DNA of 64,000 nucleotides from Pedobacter steynii (lineage in GTDB: Bacteria; Bacteroidota; Bacteroidia; Sphingobacteriales; Sphingobacteriaceae). A program made the translations under genes and the position numbers. Shown one piece after another: positions 9,631 through 18,648 of this stretch. The notes beneath the pieces are model-generated. The model did no database searches. It was not told the DNA's origin and was given only the letters and a program-made list of their open reading frames with translations. Every line of letters begins with the position of its first letter. Positions within the stretch are counted from its first letter, which is position 1. Location of the stretch: positions 5,704,001-5,768,000 of the forward strand of contig NZ_CP017141.1 of NCBI RefSeq assembly GCF_001721645.1, given 5' to 3'.

Positions 9631-10143
9631 ATGAATACATTATTAATATTACTGAGCCTGATGTTTACGCCACCGGCAAAAAGCATTTATGATTTCAGCT
9701 TCAAAACCATCGACGGTAAAGAAGTAAAGCTGTCCAAGTTTAAAGGAAAAAAGATCCTGATTGTGAATACCGCTTCGAAATGTGGCTATACCCCACAGTA
9801 TGAAGCCCTGGAAAAACTACACAAACAATATGGTAAAGAAGTCGTATTAATTGGCTTTCCTGCAGGTAATTTCGGCGGACAGGAATTGGCTACCAATGCA
9901 GAGATCCAGGATTTCTGTAAAAAGAATTTTGGCGTAACCTTTTTACTAAGTGAAAAAGTAAGCGTAAAAGGAGCAGACATCAACCCATTGTTCAAGTACC
10001 TGACCAGCATTGAGAACCCTGATTTCACAGGGGACATCAACTGGAATTTTGAAAAATTCCTGATCAATGAAAAAGGACAACTGGTACACCGCTTCAGATC
10101 TAAAGTAACCCCAATGAGTGAAGAACTGACTAAAAATTTATAA
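9631..10143 (+). CDS. Glutathione peroxidase-like thiol peroxidase, exported
   Basis: Reduces hydroperoxides. The 170-aa protein begins with a short hydrophobic leader (about residues 1-16), so it is probably delivered to the periplasm. The peroxidatic residue is Cys, not selenocysteine: C51 in NTASKCGYTPQ. The rest of the catalytic set is present as Q84 (NFGGQE) and W138 (INWNFEKF). A second Cys, C96 in FCKKNFGVTF, sits where the resolving Cys of yeast Gpx3-type enzymes lies, which suggests a two-Cys, thioredoxin-dependent cycle rather than use of glutathione. The gene stands alone, followed by a strong terminator at 10171. The enzyme class is clear; the reductant is inferred. Confidence 0.93.
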   Translation: MNTLLILLSLMFTPPAKSIYDFSFKTIDGKEVKLSKFKGKKILIVNTASKCGYTPQYEALEKLHKQYGKEVVLIGFPAGNFGGQELATNAEIQDFCKKNFGVTFLLSEKVSVKGADINPLFKYLTSIENPDFTGDINWNFEKFLINEKGQLVHRFRSKVTPMSEELTKNL

Positions 10144-10170
10144 TCAATTCTTTCCTTTAAGACATTAAAA

Positions 10171-10204
10171 AGAGAAATCCTTAACCGGGATTTCTCTTTT
10201 TTTT
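10171..10204 (+). terminator. Rho-independent terminator after gpx
   Basis: A 10-bp stem (AGAGAAATCC with GGGATTTCTCT), 6-nt loop TTAACC, and an eight-T tract. It lies 27 bp after the peroxidase stop. Confidence 0.88.
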
Positions 10205-10228
10205 AACCCCAAAACGCATAGATTAACT

Positions 10229-10236
10229 TAACTTTG
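10229..10236 (+). promoter_or_regulatory. -7 element TAACTTTG for the split 5'-nucleotidase operon
   Basis: Perfect match to the Bacteroidota -7 motif TAnnTTTG, 15 nt before the ATG at 10252. No convincing TTTG at -33. The element overlaps a possible TTG start at 10234, which argues for the ATG at 10252 as the real start. Confidence 0.55.
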
Positions 10237-10251
10237 GGCTTTGAAATAATT

Positions 10252-11016
10252 ATGCAGTATATCCAACCACTAAGAAAATACCTGGTTTTAGCAAGCATCC
10301 CGTTCTTTCTGATTTCCTGCGGTACAGCCAATTACAGACTGGTAAAAAGTAACCGTACGGAGTATAAAATGAATGGGGAACGGGCGGTCGACAGCAGCCT
10401 GATCAAAACCTATCTGCCTTACAAGATAAAGATGGAGCAGGAGATGAATACCGTAATCGGACATGCTGAGGTGCTGATGACGAAGAATGATAAGATCCCC
10501 GAAAACCTCCTGAGAAACTTTTTTGCTGATGCCCTGTTTCATGAGGTACTCAAATACGATCCGGCTGTGGATTTCGCCATGCCCTCTACCAATGGAGGTT
10601 TACGGGTTGACATCCCGAAAGGGGATATTAAAGTATCCAATATTTTTGAGGTGATGCCTTTTGAAAATGAAATGATGGTCTTTACACTGGGGCCTTCAGA
10701 CGTACAGAACCTGCTCAGTTATATTGCTAGAACAGGCGGGCAACCGGTCGCCGGGTTGCGCATGAAAATTGTTGACAACCGTCCCACTGAGGTAATGATT
10801 AATGGAAAACCTTTAGATCCGAAGCGAAACTATAAAATCCTGACTTCAGATTATGTAGCCGAGGGAGGAGATAATGTACAGAGTTTCAAAAACCCAATAG
10901 ACAAAAAAATCCTGGGAATCAGAATGCGCGATGCGCTGATTACTTACATTAAAGAGCATCAAGCCGCAGGAAAAACGATCAATCCGAAATTAGATGGAAG
11001 AATTACTAAAGATTAA
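10252..11016 (+). CDS. Lipoprotein with 5'-nucleotidase C-terminal (substrate-binding) domain
   Basis: 254 aa from the ATG at 10252; a TTG 18 nt upstream keeps the frame open but would put the promoter inside the gene. The N-terminus is a lipoprotein signal with lipobox LISC, Cys at residue 23. The remainder matches the 5'-nucleotidase C-terminal domain that binds the nucleotide base in UshA-like enzymes (SDYVAEGGDNVQSFK near the C-terminus). The metallophosphatase half is absent and is encoded by the next gene, which overlaps by 23 nt. The two products presumably meet in the periplasm to form one nucleotidase; this is inferred from gene order and domain content. Confidence 0.88.
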   Translation: MQYIQPLRKYLVLASIPFFLISCGTANYRLVKSNRTEYKMNGERAVDSSLIKTYLPYKIKMEQEMNTVIGHAEVLMTKNDKIPENLLRNFFADALFHEVLKYDPAVDFAMPSTNGGLRVDIPKGDIKVSNIFEVMPFENEMMVFTLGPSDVQNLLSYIARTGGQPVAGLRMKIVDNRPTEVMINGKPLDPKRNYKILTSDYVAEGGDNVQSFKNPIDKKILGIRMRDALITYIKEHQAAGKTINPKLDGRITKD

Positions 11017-11941
11017 CCGCAGAAACTTCCTCAAAACGGGAGGAATGGCAGCAGCAGCTGTTGCCCTGAATTTAAATGCCTTTGATGCCATTGCGGCCGG
11101 AGACCTGGTTAAGCTAACCATTCTGCATACTAACGATGTACACAGCAGGATAGAGCCCTTTCCTATGGATGGTTCCAGACACCAGGGACTGGGCGGAACA
11201 GCCAGGCGTTCTGCTTTGATTAAAGCCATCCGCGCTCAGGAAGAAAATGTCCTGCTTTTTGATGCAGGGGATATTTTTCAGGGAACGCCGTACTTCAATA
11301 AATATGGTGGTGAACTGGAAATCAGACTGATGTCTGAAATGAAATATGATGCCGCAACAATGGGAAACCATGATTTTGACAACGGACTGGAAGGTTTTTA
11401 CAAACAACTGCCACATGCCAATTTTCCTATCCTTTGCAGCAATTATGACTTCTCGGATACCATATTAAACAAATCCACTCAGCCTTATAAAATATTTAAG
11501 AAACAGGGCATTAAGATTGGCGTGTTTGGAATAGGCATTAAACTCAAAGGGCTGGTAGGAGACAGGAATTATGCAGAAACACAGTTTCTGGATCCGGTAG
11601 AGACAGCGAATAAAACCGCAAATCTGCTTAAAAACGAACTCAAATGTGACCTGGTGATTTGCTTGTCCCATTTGGGCTACAGATACGACAGTAATAGGGA
11701 TTCGGATCGGGTATTGGCTCAAAATACCAGGAATATAGACCTGATAATTGGCGGGCATACCCATACGTTTATGGATCAGCCGGAAGACCTTCAGAATCTG
11801 GACGGTAAAATTACTACGATAAATCAGGTCGGTTTTGCTGGAATTAACCTCGGCAGACTGGATTATTATTTTGAAAGATATAAGGGCAAGCGTATTAAAA
11901 CTGCTGCACCTTATACCATTTCAGATCAATTAGATAGTTAA
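10994..11941 (+). CDS. Tat-exported metallophosphatase (5'-nucleotidase N-terminal domain)
   Basis: 315-aa calcineurin-like metallophosphoesterase, the catalytic half of a 5'-nucleotidase. A twin-arginine signal is visible (NRRNFLK at residues 8-14, then an Ala-rich hydrophobic stretch), implying folding and metal loading in the cytoplasm before export. The metal-binding motifs follow in order: HTNDVH (45-50), GDIFQGTP, GNHDFDNG and GGHTHTF. The protein ends after the phosphatase domain, with no C-terminal substrate domain; that domain is in the preceding overlapping gene. The start codon lies inside the upstream gene, which fits translational coupling. Substrate (nucleotides or another phosphoester) is not determined by sequence. 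Confidence 0.9.
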   Translation: MEELLKINRRNFLKTGGMAAAAVALNLNAFDAIAAGDLVKLTILHTNDVHSRIEPFPMDGSRHQGLGGTARRSALIKAIRAQEENVLLFDAGDIFQGTPYFNKYGGELEIRLMSEMKYDAATMGNHDFDNGLEGFYKQLPHANFPILCSNYDFSDTILNKSTQPYKIFKKQGIKIGVFGIGIKLKGLVGDRNYAETQFLDPVETANKTANLLKNELKCDLVICLSHLGYRYDSNRDSDRVLAQNTRNIDLIIGGHTHTFMDQPEDLQNLDGKITTINQVGFAGINLGRLDYYFERYKGKRIKTAAPYTISDQLDS

Positions 11942-11969
11942 GCTTAGCTCAACCTAAAATCAATAAAAA

Positions 11970-13061
11970 TTAACAAAGGAAACCGCCTCCAAGAAGGTCG
12001 TTTCCTTCGTAAAATACGGCAGACTGACCAGGTGCTATTGCAGATACTGAATGATCAAATACCACACGCATTTTATCTTTCTCCTGTACAATAGTACTTA
12101 AGGTCCCTGCATCTTTGTACCGGATTTTAGTCACCACATTCTCCATGGGTTCTAAAATATGCTCATATTTAATCAGGTTCACATTTCTAACCAATGCTTC
12201 TCTGCGTTCCAGCTCATCGGCTCTTCCCAGAACAACAGTATTACTTTCCGGAAGGATCTGAGTCACAAACATCGGCTCACCAAAGGCAATACCTAATCCT
12301 TTTCTTTGTCCGATGGTGTAAAAAGGATATCCTTTATGTTGCCCAACCACCATTCCATTGCTGGTAATAAAATTACCACCCGCAACGCGGTCTTCCAGAT
12401 CACCAACTTTATGCTTTAAGAAAGCACGGTAATCATTGTCCGGCACAAAACAAATCTCATAACTTTCGCTTTTTTTAGCGAGTTCTTCCTGTCCCATATC
12501 CAGCGCCATTTGTCTGATGTCTGCCTTGGCAAAAGAACCCAGAGGAAATTTAGTACGGGCCAGGTTTTCCTGAGAAACTCCCCAGAGTACATAAGACTGG
12601 TCTTTGTTTTCGTCGAGACCTTTAGAGATCACATGACGCCCATTGTCGTGCTGCCTTACATTGGCATAATGACCTGTTGCGATAAATTCGCAATCCAGTT
12701 TATTGGCACGTTTCAATAAAGCTTCCCATTTGATATGGGTATTACATAATACACAAGGGTTAGGAGTACGGCCTGCAAGATATTCGTCAACGAAGTTATC
12801 AATTACATAATCACCGAATTCATCCCTGATGTCTAATATATAGTGTGGGAATCCGTAATTCACGGCCAGGGTACGGGCATCGTTGATGCTGTCCAGGCTG
12901 CAACATCCGGTTTCCTTACTGCTGGTACCTGAGGTCGCATAGTCCCATGTCTTCATGGTCAATCCGATAACTTCATATCCTTGTTCATGTAACATTACTG
13001 CTGCTACTGAACTATCTACCCCGCCACTCATGGCTACCAATATTCTACCGAGTTTACTCAT
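11970..13061 (-). CDS. mnmA: tRNA-specific 2-thiouridylase MnmA
   Basis: Cytoplasmic enzyme that thiolates U34 of tRNA-Lys, -Glu and -Gln using ATP and a persulfide. The 363-aa protein has the PP-loop SGGVDS at residues 12-17 and the two catalytic Cys, C106 (CVLCN) and C204 (YEICFVPD), equivalent to E. coli C102 and C199. The C-terminal part is the usual beta-barrel (IGQRKGLGIAFGEPMF). The length is normal. It converges with the nucleotidase gene with only 28 bp between stops and no obvious terminator there. Confidence 0.97.
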   Translation of the reverse strand: MSKLGRILVAMSGGVDSSVAAVMLHEQGYEVIGLTMKTWDYATSGTSSKETGCCSLDSINDARTLAVNYGFPHYILDIRDEFGDYVIDNFVDEYLAGRTPNPCVLCNTHIKWEALLKRANKLDCEFIATGHYANVRQHDNGRHVISKGLDENKDQSYVLWGVSQENLARTKFPLGSFAKADIRQMALDMGQEELAKKSESYEICFVPDNDYRAFLKHKVGDLEDRVAGGNFITSNGMVVGQHKGYPFYTIGQRKGLGIAFGEPMFVTQILPESNTVVLGRADELERREALVRNVNLIKYEHILEPMENVVTKIRYKDAGTLSTIVQEKDKMRVVFDHSVSAIAPGQSAVFYEGNDLLGGGFLC

Positions 13062-13078
13062 TATAATTTATTCTGACG

Positions 13079-13086
13079 CAAAAATA
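13079..13086 (-). promoter_or_regulatory. -7 element TATTTTTG for mnmA
   Basis: On the minus strand a perfect TAnnTTTG match ends 17 nt before the mnmA ATG. The -33 region is not recognisable. Confidence 0.45.
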
Positions 13087-13243
13087 ACGGTTTTTAGTGA
13101 TACATCCTCATTTATGAAGTCAGTTACTTGTAAAAAGGAAAAATGATTAAAGTGATGATTAAACGTTATAGCAAAGCAATAGAGGTGATTCTTTCACAAT
13201 TATTTCTATCTTAGGTTTATCATAAAAAATTTCAAACACGAAA

Positions 13244-15535
13244 ATGAAGAAAGCTTTATTGTTTTGTTTACTATTTCCGGCGCTCGCTACGCAGGCGCAA
13301 CAGGACCTGGTAAAATATGTAAAACCAATTATTGGCACCCAAAAGATGGGCCACACGTATCCGGGAGCAACAGTTCCTTTTGGCGCTGTTCAGCTGAGCC
13401 CGGATACAGACACCCTATCTTATGAGCTCAATGGAAAATATAACGGGGATGTTTACAAATACTGCGCAGGTTATAAGTACGAAGACAAGACCATTGTCGG
13501 ATTTAGTCATACCCACTTCAGTGGTACCGGGCATTCCGATCTTGGGGATTTTCTGATAATGCCTACCCAGGGAACATTAAAAATGAATCCGGGAACGGCA
13601 GATGCTCCGGGAAGCGGCTTTCGTTCCGCCTTTTCTCATCAGAATGAAACCGCAGAAGCGGGCTATTATAAAGTCAAACTCGAAGACCATCAGATTCAGG
13701 CAGAGCTGACAGCAAGTAAAAGGGTGGGTATGCACCGCTATACCTTCCCTAAATCTGATGCCTCGCACATCATTCTGGATCTGATGTCGGGCATTTACAA
13801 TTACGATGAAAAAACCGTATGGACCTATGTCAGGGTTGTAAATGATACCCTGGTTACCGGTTACCGTCAAACTAACGGATGGGCGAGAACAAGAACCGTC
13901 TATTTTGCCATGTCTTTCTCCAAACCTTTCAAAACATACGGACAAAAGAACTTTGACAAAAAACAGGTTTACGGAGGTTTCTGGAGAAAATTCGACCAGA
14001 ACAACAATTTCCCGGAGATCGCAGGAAGAAGGATCCGGATGCACTTTGATTTTAACACCAGTGATCAGGAACAGGTAAAAGTGAAATTTGCTTTATCTCC
14101 GGTGAGCCAGGACAATGCCCTGGAAAACATGCGTTCAGAAATCCCCGGATGGGATTTTGATCAGGTAAAAAAACAGGCACAAACCGAATGGAATAAAGAA
14201 CTGAATAAGATTGACATTGCTGCTTCAGAAGATGATAAGGTGAATTTTTACACGGCGATGTACCATGCCTTCATCAATCCTACAACTTACGGTGATGTGA
14301 ACGGAGAATATAAAGGATTGGATCAAAACGTACATAAAGCGGATGGTTTTACCAATTACACGACCTTCTCTTTGTGGGATACCTATCGTGCGTTACATCC
14401 TTTCTTCAACCTGATCCAGCCGGCCCGAAATAACGACATGGTCAAATCTATGATGGCCCATTATGATCAGAGTACATTAAAAATGTTGCCGATCTGGTCG
14501 CATTATGCCAACGACAATTGGTGTATGAGTGGATACCACAGTGTTTCTGTGGTTGCTGACGCCATCATTAAAGGCGTCTACGACGGAGATGCGCAAAAGG
14601 CGCTGGAAGCCTGCATCACAACGGCCAATCACCGTAATTATGAAGGCATAGGAGTCTATATTGATAAGGGCTATATTCCGGCAGAAAATAGTGGAACCTC
14701 TGTGTCCAATACGTTAGAATATGCCTATGACGATTGGTGTATCGCCCAGATCGCCAAAAAATTGGGTAAGCAGGAAATATATGAAGAGTTCTTAAAGCGC
14801 TCAGGAAATTGGAAAAATGTATATGACAAAAGCATTGGCTTTATGCGTCCAAGACTTGCCGATGGTAGCTTTAAAAAAGAATTTGACGTATTGAGCACAC
14901 ATGGACAAGGCTTTATTGAAGGAAATACCTGGAATTACAGCTTTTTTGTTCCTCAGGACCCGGAGTCGCTAATGGCTGCAATGGGAGGGAAGCAACGGTT
15001 TGCTGCCCGTATAGACAGCTTATTTACCATGCACCTTCCGGATGAGTTTTTTGCAGATACGGAAGACATTACCCGTGAAGGAATTATCGGAGGCTATGTC
15101 CATGGAAACGAACCGGCCCATCACGTCGCTTATCTGTATAACTGGGCGGGCCAACCCTGGAAAACACAGCAAAGAGTAAGAATGATCTTAAAAATGCAAT
15201 ACAAGCCCAGCCCGGATGGCTTAGGTGGAAACGACGACTGTGGTCAGATGAGTGCCTGGTATATGTTTTCCTCTTTGGGATTTTATCCGGTAGCACCGGG
15301 TTCAGGAGACTACTCCCTGGGTAGTCCTTCTGTTAAATCTGCCAGCTTAAAACTGGAAGGAGGAAATACTTTCACCGTGGAAGCGATAAACCAAAGCGAT
15401 AAAAACGTGTATGTACAAAAAGTTCTTTTAAATGGTGCATTGGTGACCGGAAACAGCATTAAGCATGAAGACATTCTAAAAGGAGGAAAGCTGGTTTTTT
15501 ACATGTCGTCGAAACCAGTTAAATCATCAAAATAA
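13244..15535 (+). CDS. Secreted GH92 family alpha-mannosidase
   Basis: Exo-acting alpha-mannosidase that removes mannose from glycans, calcium-dependent in characterised relatives. The 763-aa protein has a cleavable signal peptide (about 18 residues, ending ATQAQ) and the complete two-domain GH92 layout: an N-terminal beta-sandwich with GFSHTHFSGTGHSDLGD, then the (alpha/alpha)6 domain with SLWDTYRALHPF, GNEPAHHVAYLYN and GNDDCGQMSAWYMF, the last carrying conserved acidic residues of the active site. The gene is a single unit with its own strong terminator, not embedded in the SusC/SusD locus of this window. Linkage specificity (alpha-1,2, -1,3 or other) cannot be told from sequence. Confidence 0.95.
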   Translation: MKKALLFCLLFPALATQAQQDLVKYVKPIIGTQKMGHTYPGATVPFGAVQLSPDTDTLSYELNGKYNGDVYKYCAGYKYEDKTIVGFSHTHFSGTGHSDLGDFLIMPTQGTLKMNPGTADAPGSGFRSAFSHQNETAEAGYYKVKLEDHQIQAELTASKRVGMHRYTFPKSDASHIILDLMSGIYNYDEKTVWTYVRVVNDTLVTGYRQTNGWARTRTVYFAMSFSKPFKTYGQKNFDKKQVYGGFWRKFDQNNNFPEIAGRRIRMHFDFNTSDQEQVKVKFALSPVSQDNALENMRSEIPGWDFDQVKKQAQTEWNKELNKIDIAASEDDKVNFYTAMYHAFINPTTYGDVNGEYKGLDQNVHKADGFTNYTTFSLWDTYRALHPFFNLIQPARNNDMVKSMMAHYDQSTLKMLPIWSHYANDNWCMSGYHSVSVVADAIIKGVYDGDAQKALEACITTANHRNYEGIGVYIDKGYIPAENSGTSVSNTLEYAYDDWCIAQIAKKLGKQEIYEEFLKRSGNWKNVYDKSIGFMRPRLADGSFKKEFDVLSTHGQGFIEGNTWNYSFFVPQDPESLMAAMGGKQRFAARIDSLFTMHLPDEFFADTEDITREGIIGGYVHGNEPAHHVAYLYNWAGQPWKTQQRVRMILKMQYKPSPDGLGGNDDCGQMSAWYMFSSLGFYPVAPGSGDYSLGSPSVKSASLKLEGGNTFTVEAINQSDKNVYVQKVLLNGALVTGNSIKHEDILKGGKLVFYMSSKPVKSSK

Positions 15536-15616
15536 ACCGGGTTTTATGCCGCAAAAAGTAAACCTGTAAAAAACACTTCTCAAGAACCAGGAACCGGCAA
15601 TTTACAATCAAAAGGA

Positions 15617-15675
15617 GTAAAACAAAAGATCTGCTAAAATCAATTGAAAAATTTTAGCAGATCTTTTGTTTTTAC
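15617..15675. terminator. Long bidirectional hairpin terminator
   Basis: Two perfectly complementary 22-nt arms (15619-15640 and 15651-15672) with a 10-nt loop; the stem extends by three more pairs past a bulged T. The arms begin and end in A and T runs, so it can terminate both the GH92 gene from the left and minus-strand transcription from the right. Confidence 0.82.
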
Positions 15676-15758
15676 TGAAATAAATACAGATATTCAACAT
15701 ACGATCAATAAATCGCTCATAGACAAAGCGTAAGTCGTATAAAATTTAGGTTTGATAC

Positions 15759-15776
15759 GGCCGGAGTTCTCCGGCC
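15759..15776. terminator. Short GC-rich hairpin next to the 106-aa gene
   Basis: GGCCGGAG and CTCCGGCC form an 8-bp stem around TT, 11 bp beyond the stop of the minus-strand gene. There is no T tract on either side, so it may instead slow RNA decay. Confidence 0.3.
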
Positions 15777-15786
15777 TTATCCATTC

Positions 15787-16107
15787 CTAAACAAAGGCAG
15801 GGTCGGCACTATCAGGATCATTGCCCTGAATCTGATTCCTTCTGATATCAGAAAGCTCCCTTGGTTTTTTAATGATTTTCTTATTGATGCCAACCGCACC
15901 ATTATAAAGTAATATTCCTCCTAATAGAGTTTCCTGTATCCCGATAAATGGATGTTTTGAAATCGTTCTGACTCCTCTTTGAAAGATATAAGCACCCGCT
16001 ATGATCGAAACTATTCTTTTGCCTGCGTCTAATTCTTCCGTATCGTATGCACTTAACAATGATTTTGCCGCTATAATCCCTAATTTATTCTTTAATATTC
16101 CAAACAT
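15787..16107 (-). CDS. Small membrane protein of unknown function, 106 aa
   Basis: I cannot name a family with confidence. The protein has two likely hydrophobic segments: RIVSIIAGAYIFQRGVRTI, and IQETLLGGILLYNGAVGI, separated by a short loop. The layout resembles YgaP-like/DUF2892 two-helix inner-membrane domains, in which the first helix carries an R-x-x-x-I/G pattern. The C-terminus is charged and Pro/Asp-containing and is probably cytoplasmic. It stands alone between a nucleoside phosphorylase and the GH92 terminator. Confidence 0.7.
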   Translation of the reverse strand: MFGILKNKLGIIAAKSLLSAYDTEELDAGKRIVSIIAGAYIFQRGVRTISKHPFIGIQETLLGGILLYNGAVGINKKIIKKPRELSDIRRNQIQGNDPDSADPAFV

Positions 16108-16203
16108 AATTCTTCATTCTATATTACCAAATCAACACGGCCGGTATCATTTTGTTTGAAAATTCTCGAAATCACTCAAACACAATTTGTTACCAACAGG
16201 CCA

Positions 16204-17073
16204 TTAACTCAATTTATCCAATACCATTTTAATGGCTTTTTCTACCACTTTATCCGGATTCTTGCTGAATTCAAAATTCACCCTGCTCGCCAGAATGGCA
16301 TTTACAGAGAGTGCTTTATGACCAAGGGCCTTTGCAAGGGCATAAATACCCGCCGTTTCCATTTCCAGATTGGTAATCCTGTACTTCCCATGACGGAAAG
16401 TATTCAATAACTCAATGAAATTAGGAATTGCATTTTTGGCCCGTACCTGTCTGCCCTGAGGAGCATAAAATCCAGGTGCAGTCACCGTAATGCCTTGTTC
16501 CATTTCTGTTCCGATGCGACTGAGCAAGCCGGGATCTGCGGCAGTCAGATAAGGATGGATCCCCTTGATATGTGAAGCGTGTGACTGAAAAGCCTCCAGA
16601 ATCGGACGCTCATCAACTGACAGCTCATGGACATAATACTTCATCAATGCATCCAGACCTAATCCAAAAGAAGAGGCAAGAATAGTGCCCATTGGCAAAT
16701 CTGATTGTATGGCTCCTGAAGTTCCAACACGTATGATATCTAAAGAAATGAGTTCTTTCTTAATTTCCCTGGTCTCAAAATCAATATTGACCAGCGCATC
16801 CAGTTCATTAAAAACAATATCAATATTATCAGTTCCAATACCGGTAGAAATCACTGTAATCCTTTTTTGTCCGAGGTAACCGGTATGTGTTAAAAACTCC
16901 CGTTTTCCCTTTTTCAGCTCAATGCGGTCAAAGTGCTTAGATATCTCCGACACCCGATCGGGATCACCAACAGTAATCACCGTATGGGCAAGGTCTTCAG
17001 GTAATAAGTTCAGATGGTAAATTGTACCATCCCGATTGATGATTAAGTCTGCTTCAGATAATTTGTTTCCCAT
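16204..17073 (-). CDS. Nucleoside phosphorylase (uridine phosphorylase-like)
   Basis: Cytoplasmic 289-aa member of the PNP/UDP phosphorylase superfamily, which splits nucleosides with phosphate to give free base and ribose 1-phosphate for salvage. Visible motifs are VGDPDRV (phosphate-binding), the central GTSGAI, and NLEMETAGIYALAKALG near the ribose-binding Glu and Met. The protein is longer than E. coli Udp (about 253 aa) because of an N-terminal extension, as in other Bacteroidota homologues. Uridine preference is suggested by overall resemblance but is not certain. It has its own promoter candidate at 17094. Confidence 0.88.
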   Translation of the reverse strand: MGNKLSEADLIINRDGTIYHLNLLPEDLAHTVITVGDPDRVSEISKHFDRIELKKGKREFLTHTGYLGQKRITVISTGIGTDNIDIVFNELDALVNIDFETREIKKELISLDIIRVGTSGAIQSDLPMGTILASSFGLGLDALMKYYVHELSVDERPILEAFQSHASHIKGIHPYLTAADPGLLSRIGTEMEQGITVTAPGFYAPQGRQVRAKNAIPNFIELLNTFRHGKYRITNLEMETAGIYALAKALGHKALSVNAILASRVNFEFSKNPDKVVEKAIKMVLDKLS

Positions 17074-17093
17074 AATATTGGAGATTGATCACA

Positions 17094-17101
17094 CAAACCT
17101 A
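17094..17101 (-). promoter_or_regulatory. -7 element TAGGTTTG for the nucleoside phosphorylase gene
   Basis: Perfect TAnnTTTG match on the minus strand ending 20 nt before the ATG. A TTTG occurs further upstream but at 25-nt spacing, longer than consensus. Confidence 0.5.
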
Positions 17102-17175
17102 TGAAACCACCATGAGTTTACCTATACAAAGTGTAATAAATAAAAACTCATGATTAACCGATGACCATAAATTTA

Positions 17176-17790
17176 TCAGGAAGTGAAAAGATAGGTGATT
17201 TTAACGCCGTCAATCTTCTCCAGCTTGCCTAAAACGACATTCAGGTTTGCCTTCCTTACCTCAAATTTGATCTTGCAGGAATTATCGAAATCCTGGGATA
17301 AAATATTGAGCTGTTCCTCCTTGAAAAGACGCATAACATCATTCATCATCAGGTAATCGAAAGTCAGCTCATAAATATCATTGACTGTCTTTTCTACTAT
17401 TTCAGCAGTCTGAATAGCTTCTACGGCAGCCGTTTTATAGGCATTTATCAAACCTGGAACGCCCAATAAGGTTCCTCCGAAATAACGAACCACCACAACG
17501 AGTATATTGGTCAGATCTGCAGACAACAAGGCATTAAGAATGGGTCTTCCCGCAGTTCCGGAAGGCTCGCCATCATCCTGAATTCTGAAAACACCACGAT
17601 CAGGACTGAGACGTAATGCCCAGCAAAAATGCCTTGCTTTTCCATGCTCCGAACGAAGATTTGCAAGCAGTGCTTTTACTTCATCTTCCGATCTTATCGG
17701 ATAAGCAAAAGCGATAAATTTACTTCCACGGTCTTTAAAAAGTCCTTCAGAAGGAGTAGTTATAGTTTTATAAGTATCGTCAAAAAGCAT
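17176..17790 (-). CDS. YigZ/IMPACT family protein
   Basis: 204-aa protein of the YigZ (UPF0029/IMPACT) family. The N-terminal domain has the signature blocks GKARHFCWAL, QDDGEPSGTAGRPIL and VVRYFGGTLLGVPGL, and the C-terminal part (from about residue 140) is the DUF1949-like ferredoxin fold. Eukaryotic IMPACT regulates the kinase GCN2; the bacterial role is not settled. The start overlaps the 3' end of the DMT transporter gene by 11 nt, so it is the last gene of the ribD-transporter-yigZ unit. Length and motifs are complete. Confidence 0.93.
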   Translation of the reverse strand: MLFDDTYKTITTPSEGLFKDRGSKFIAFAYPIRSEDEVKALLANLRSEHGKARHFCWALRLSPDRGVFRIQDDGEPSGTAGRPILNALLSADLTNILVVVVRYFGGTLLGVPGLINAYKTAAVEAIQTAEIVEKTVNDIYELTFDYLMMNDVMRLFKEEQLNILSQDFDNSCKIKFEVRKANLNVVLGKLEKIDGVKITYLFTS

Positions 17791-18646
17791 AATTCTGGGA
17801 TAGTCTGATTAAAATGATCGCGATGAGGGCAAGTACAAGCCCTATATAATTGAGCTTAGTCATTTTTTCTTTAAAGACGAGGATACCGATCAGGCTTCCC
17901 AGAATAATTACTCCAATATTCATTGCAGCAAAAACTGTGGATGGGTTTTTCGCCATCACCTGATGTGCTTTCAGGTAAAAGAGAATATTTCCAAAGTTAA
18001 AAAAGCCAAGGATACAGCCACAGATAAAATTGATGAGTTGCAGCTTTTGCTTCTTTACAGCTGAAAGGTACAGGATTGCCCCCAATGAGATAAGGAAGGA
18101 AAGTCCAAATATCAGAATCAGCGAACTGGTATAAGGAATCACTTTGATCTGGGAAACCTGTTTAAACAGGATATCTATTGCCCCAAAACCTACAAATACC
18201 AGCACCGGGTAGATCCAGTTTCCGGCAGTTGCAGAAGATTTTGTTTTGCGGTATAAAGTCAGGACAATAGCCATAAAGCCCAATATCAGTCCGAGGATTT
18301 TAAGGGTATTAAAATGATCTCCAAAAAGAAAATAAGCAGCAACAATGGAAATAAATAGCGACAATCGCTGTGCGATATCTGTTTTTACAATTCCTATATT
18401 CCTCACTGAAGCGGCAAGGAACCAGAAAATGAGGGGTAATAAAACACCAAGTCCCAGATAAACAGGGGAGAGCGGAGCACTGGTCAGCTCCTTTAAAGAA
18501 GGTTTAAAAAAAAAGCAGCTCAATCCAATTGCAAACAAATAATTCCAGGTCACTGCCTGAAGAACATTTATTTTATACCTGCGGGCAAGCTTTAATAATA
18601 CGGCGACAGTAACACTGCAACAGATACTGATGATTAAAAATATCAT
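17780..18646 (-). CDS. DMT-superfamily (EamA-type) transporter
   Basis: Inner-membrane protein of 288 aa with about ten hydrophobic helices arranged as two repeats of five, the normal EamA/DMT layout. The last helices (MNIGVIILGSLIGILVFKEKMTKLNYIGLVLALI) form the typical conserved EamA end. Substrate unknown: the family covers amino acids, nucleotide sugars and metabolites. It starts 2 bp after the ribD stop and overlaps yigZ, so it is co-transcribed with riboflavin synthesis, but that alone does not make it a flavin transporter. Confidence 0.88.
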   Translation of the reverse strand: MIFLIISICCSVTVAVLLKLARRYKINVLQAVTWNYLFAIGLSCFFFKPSLKELTSAPLSPVYLGLGVLLPLIFWFLAASVRNIGIVKTDIAQRLSLFISIVAAYFLFGDHFNTLKILGLILGFMAIVLTLYRKTKSSATAGNWIYPVLVFVGFGAIDILFKQVSQIKVIPYTSSLILIFGLSFLISLGAILYLSAVKKQKLQLINFICGCILGFFNFGNILFYLKAHQVMAKNPSTVFAAMNIGVIILGSLIGILVFKEKMTKLNYIGLVLALIAIILIRLSQNYAF

Positions 18647-18648
18647 AG

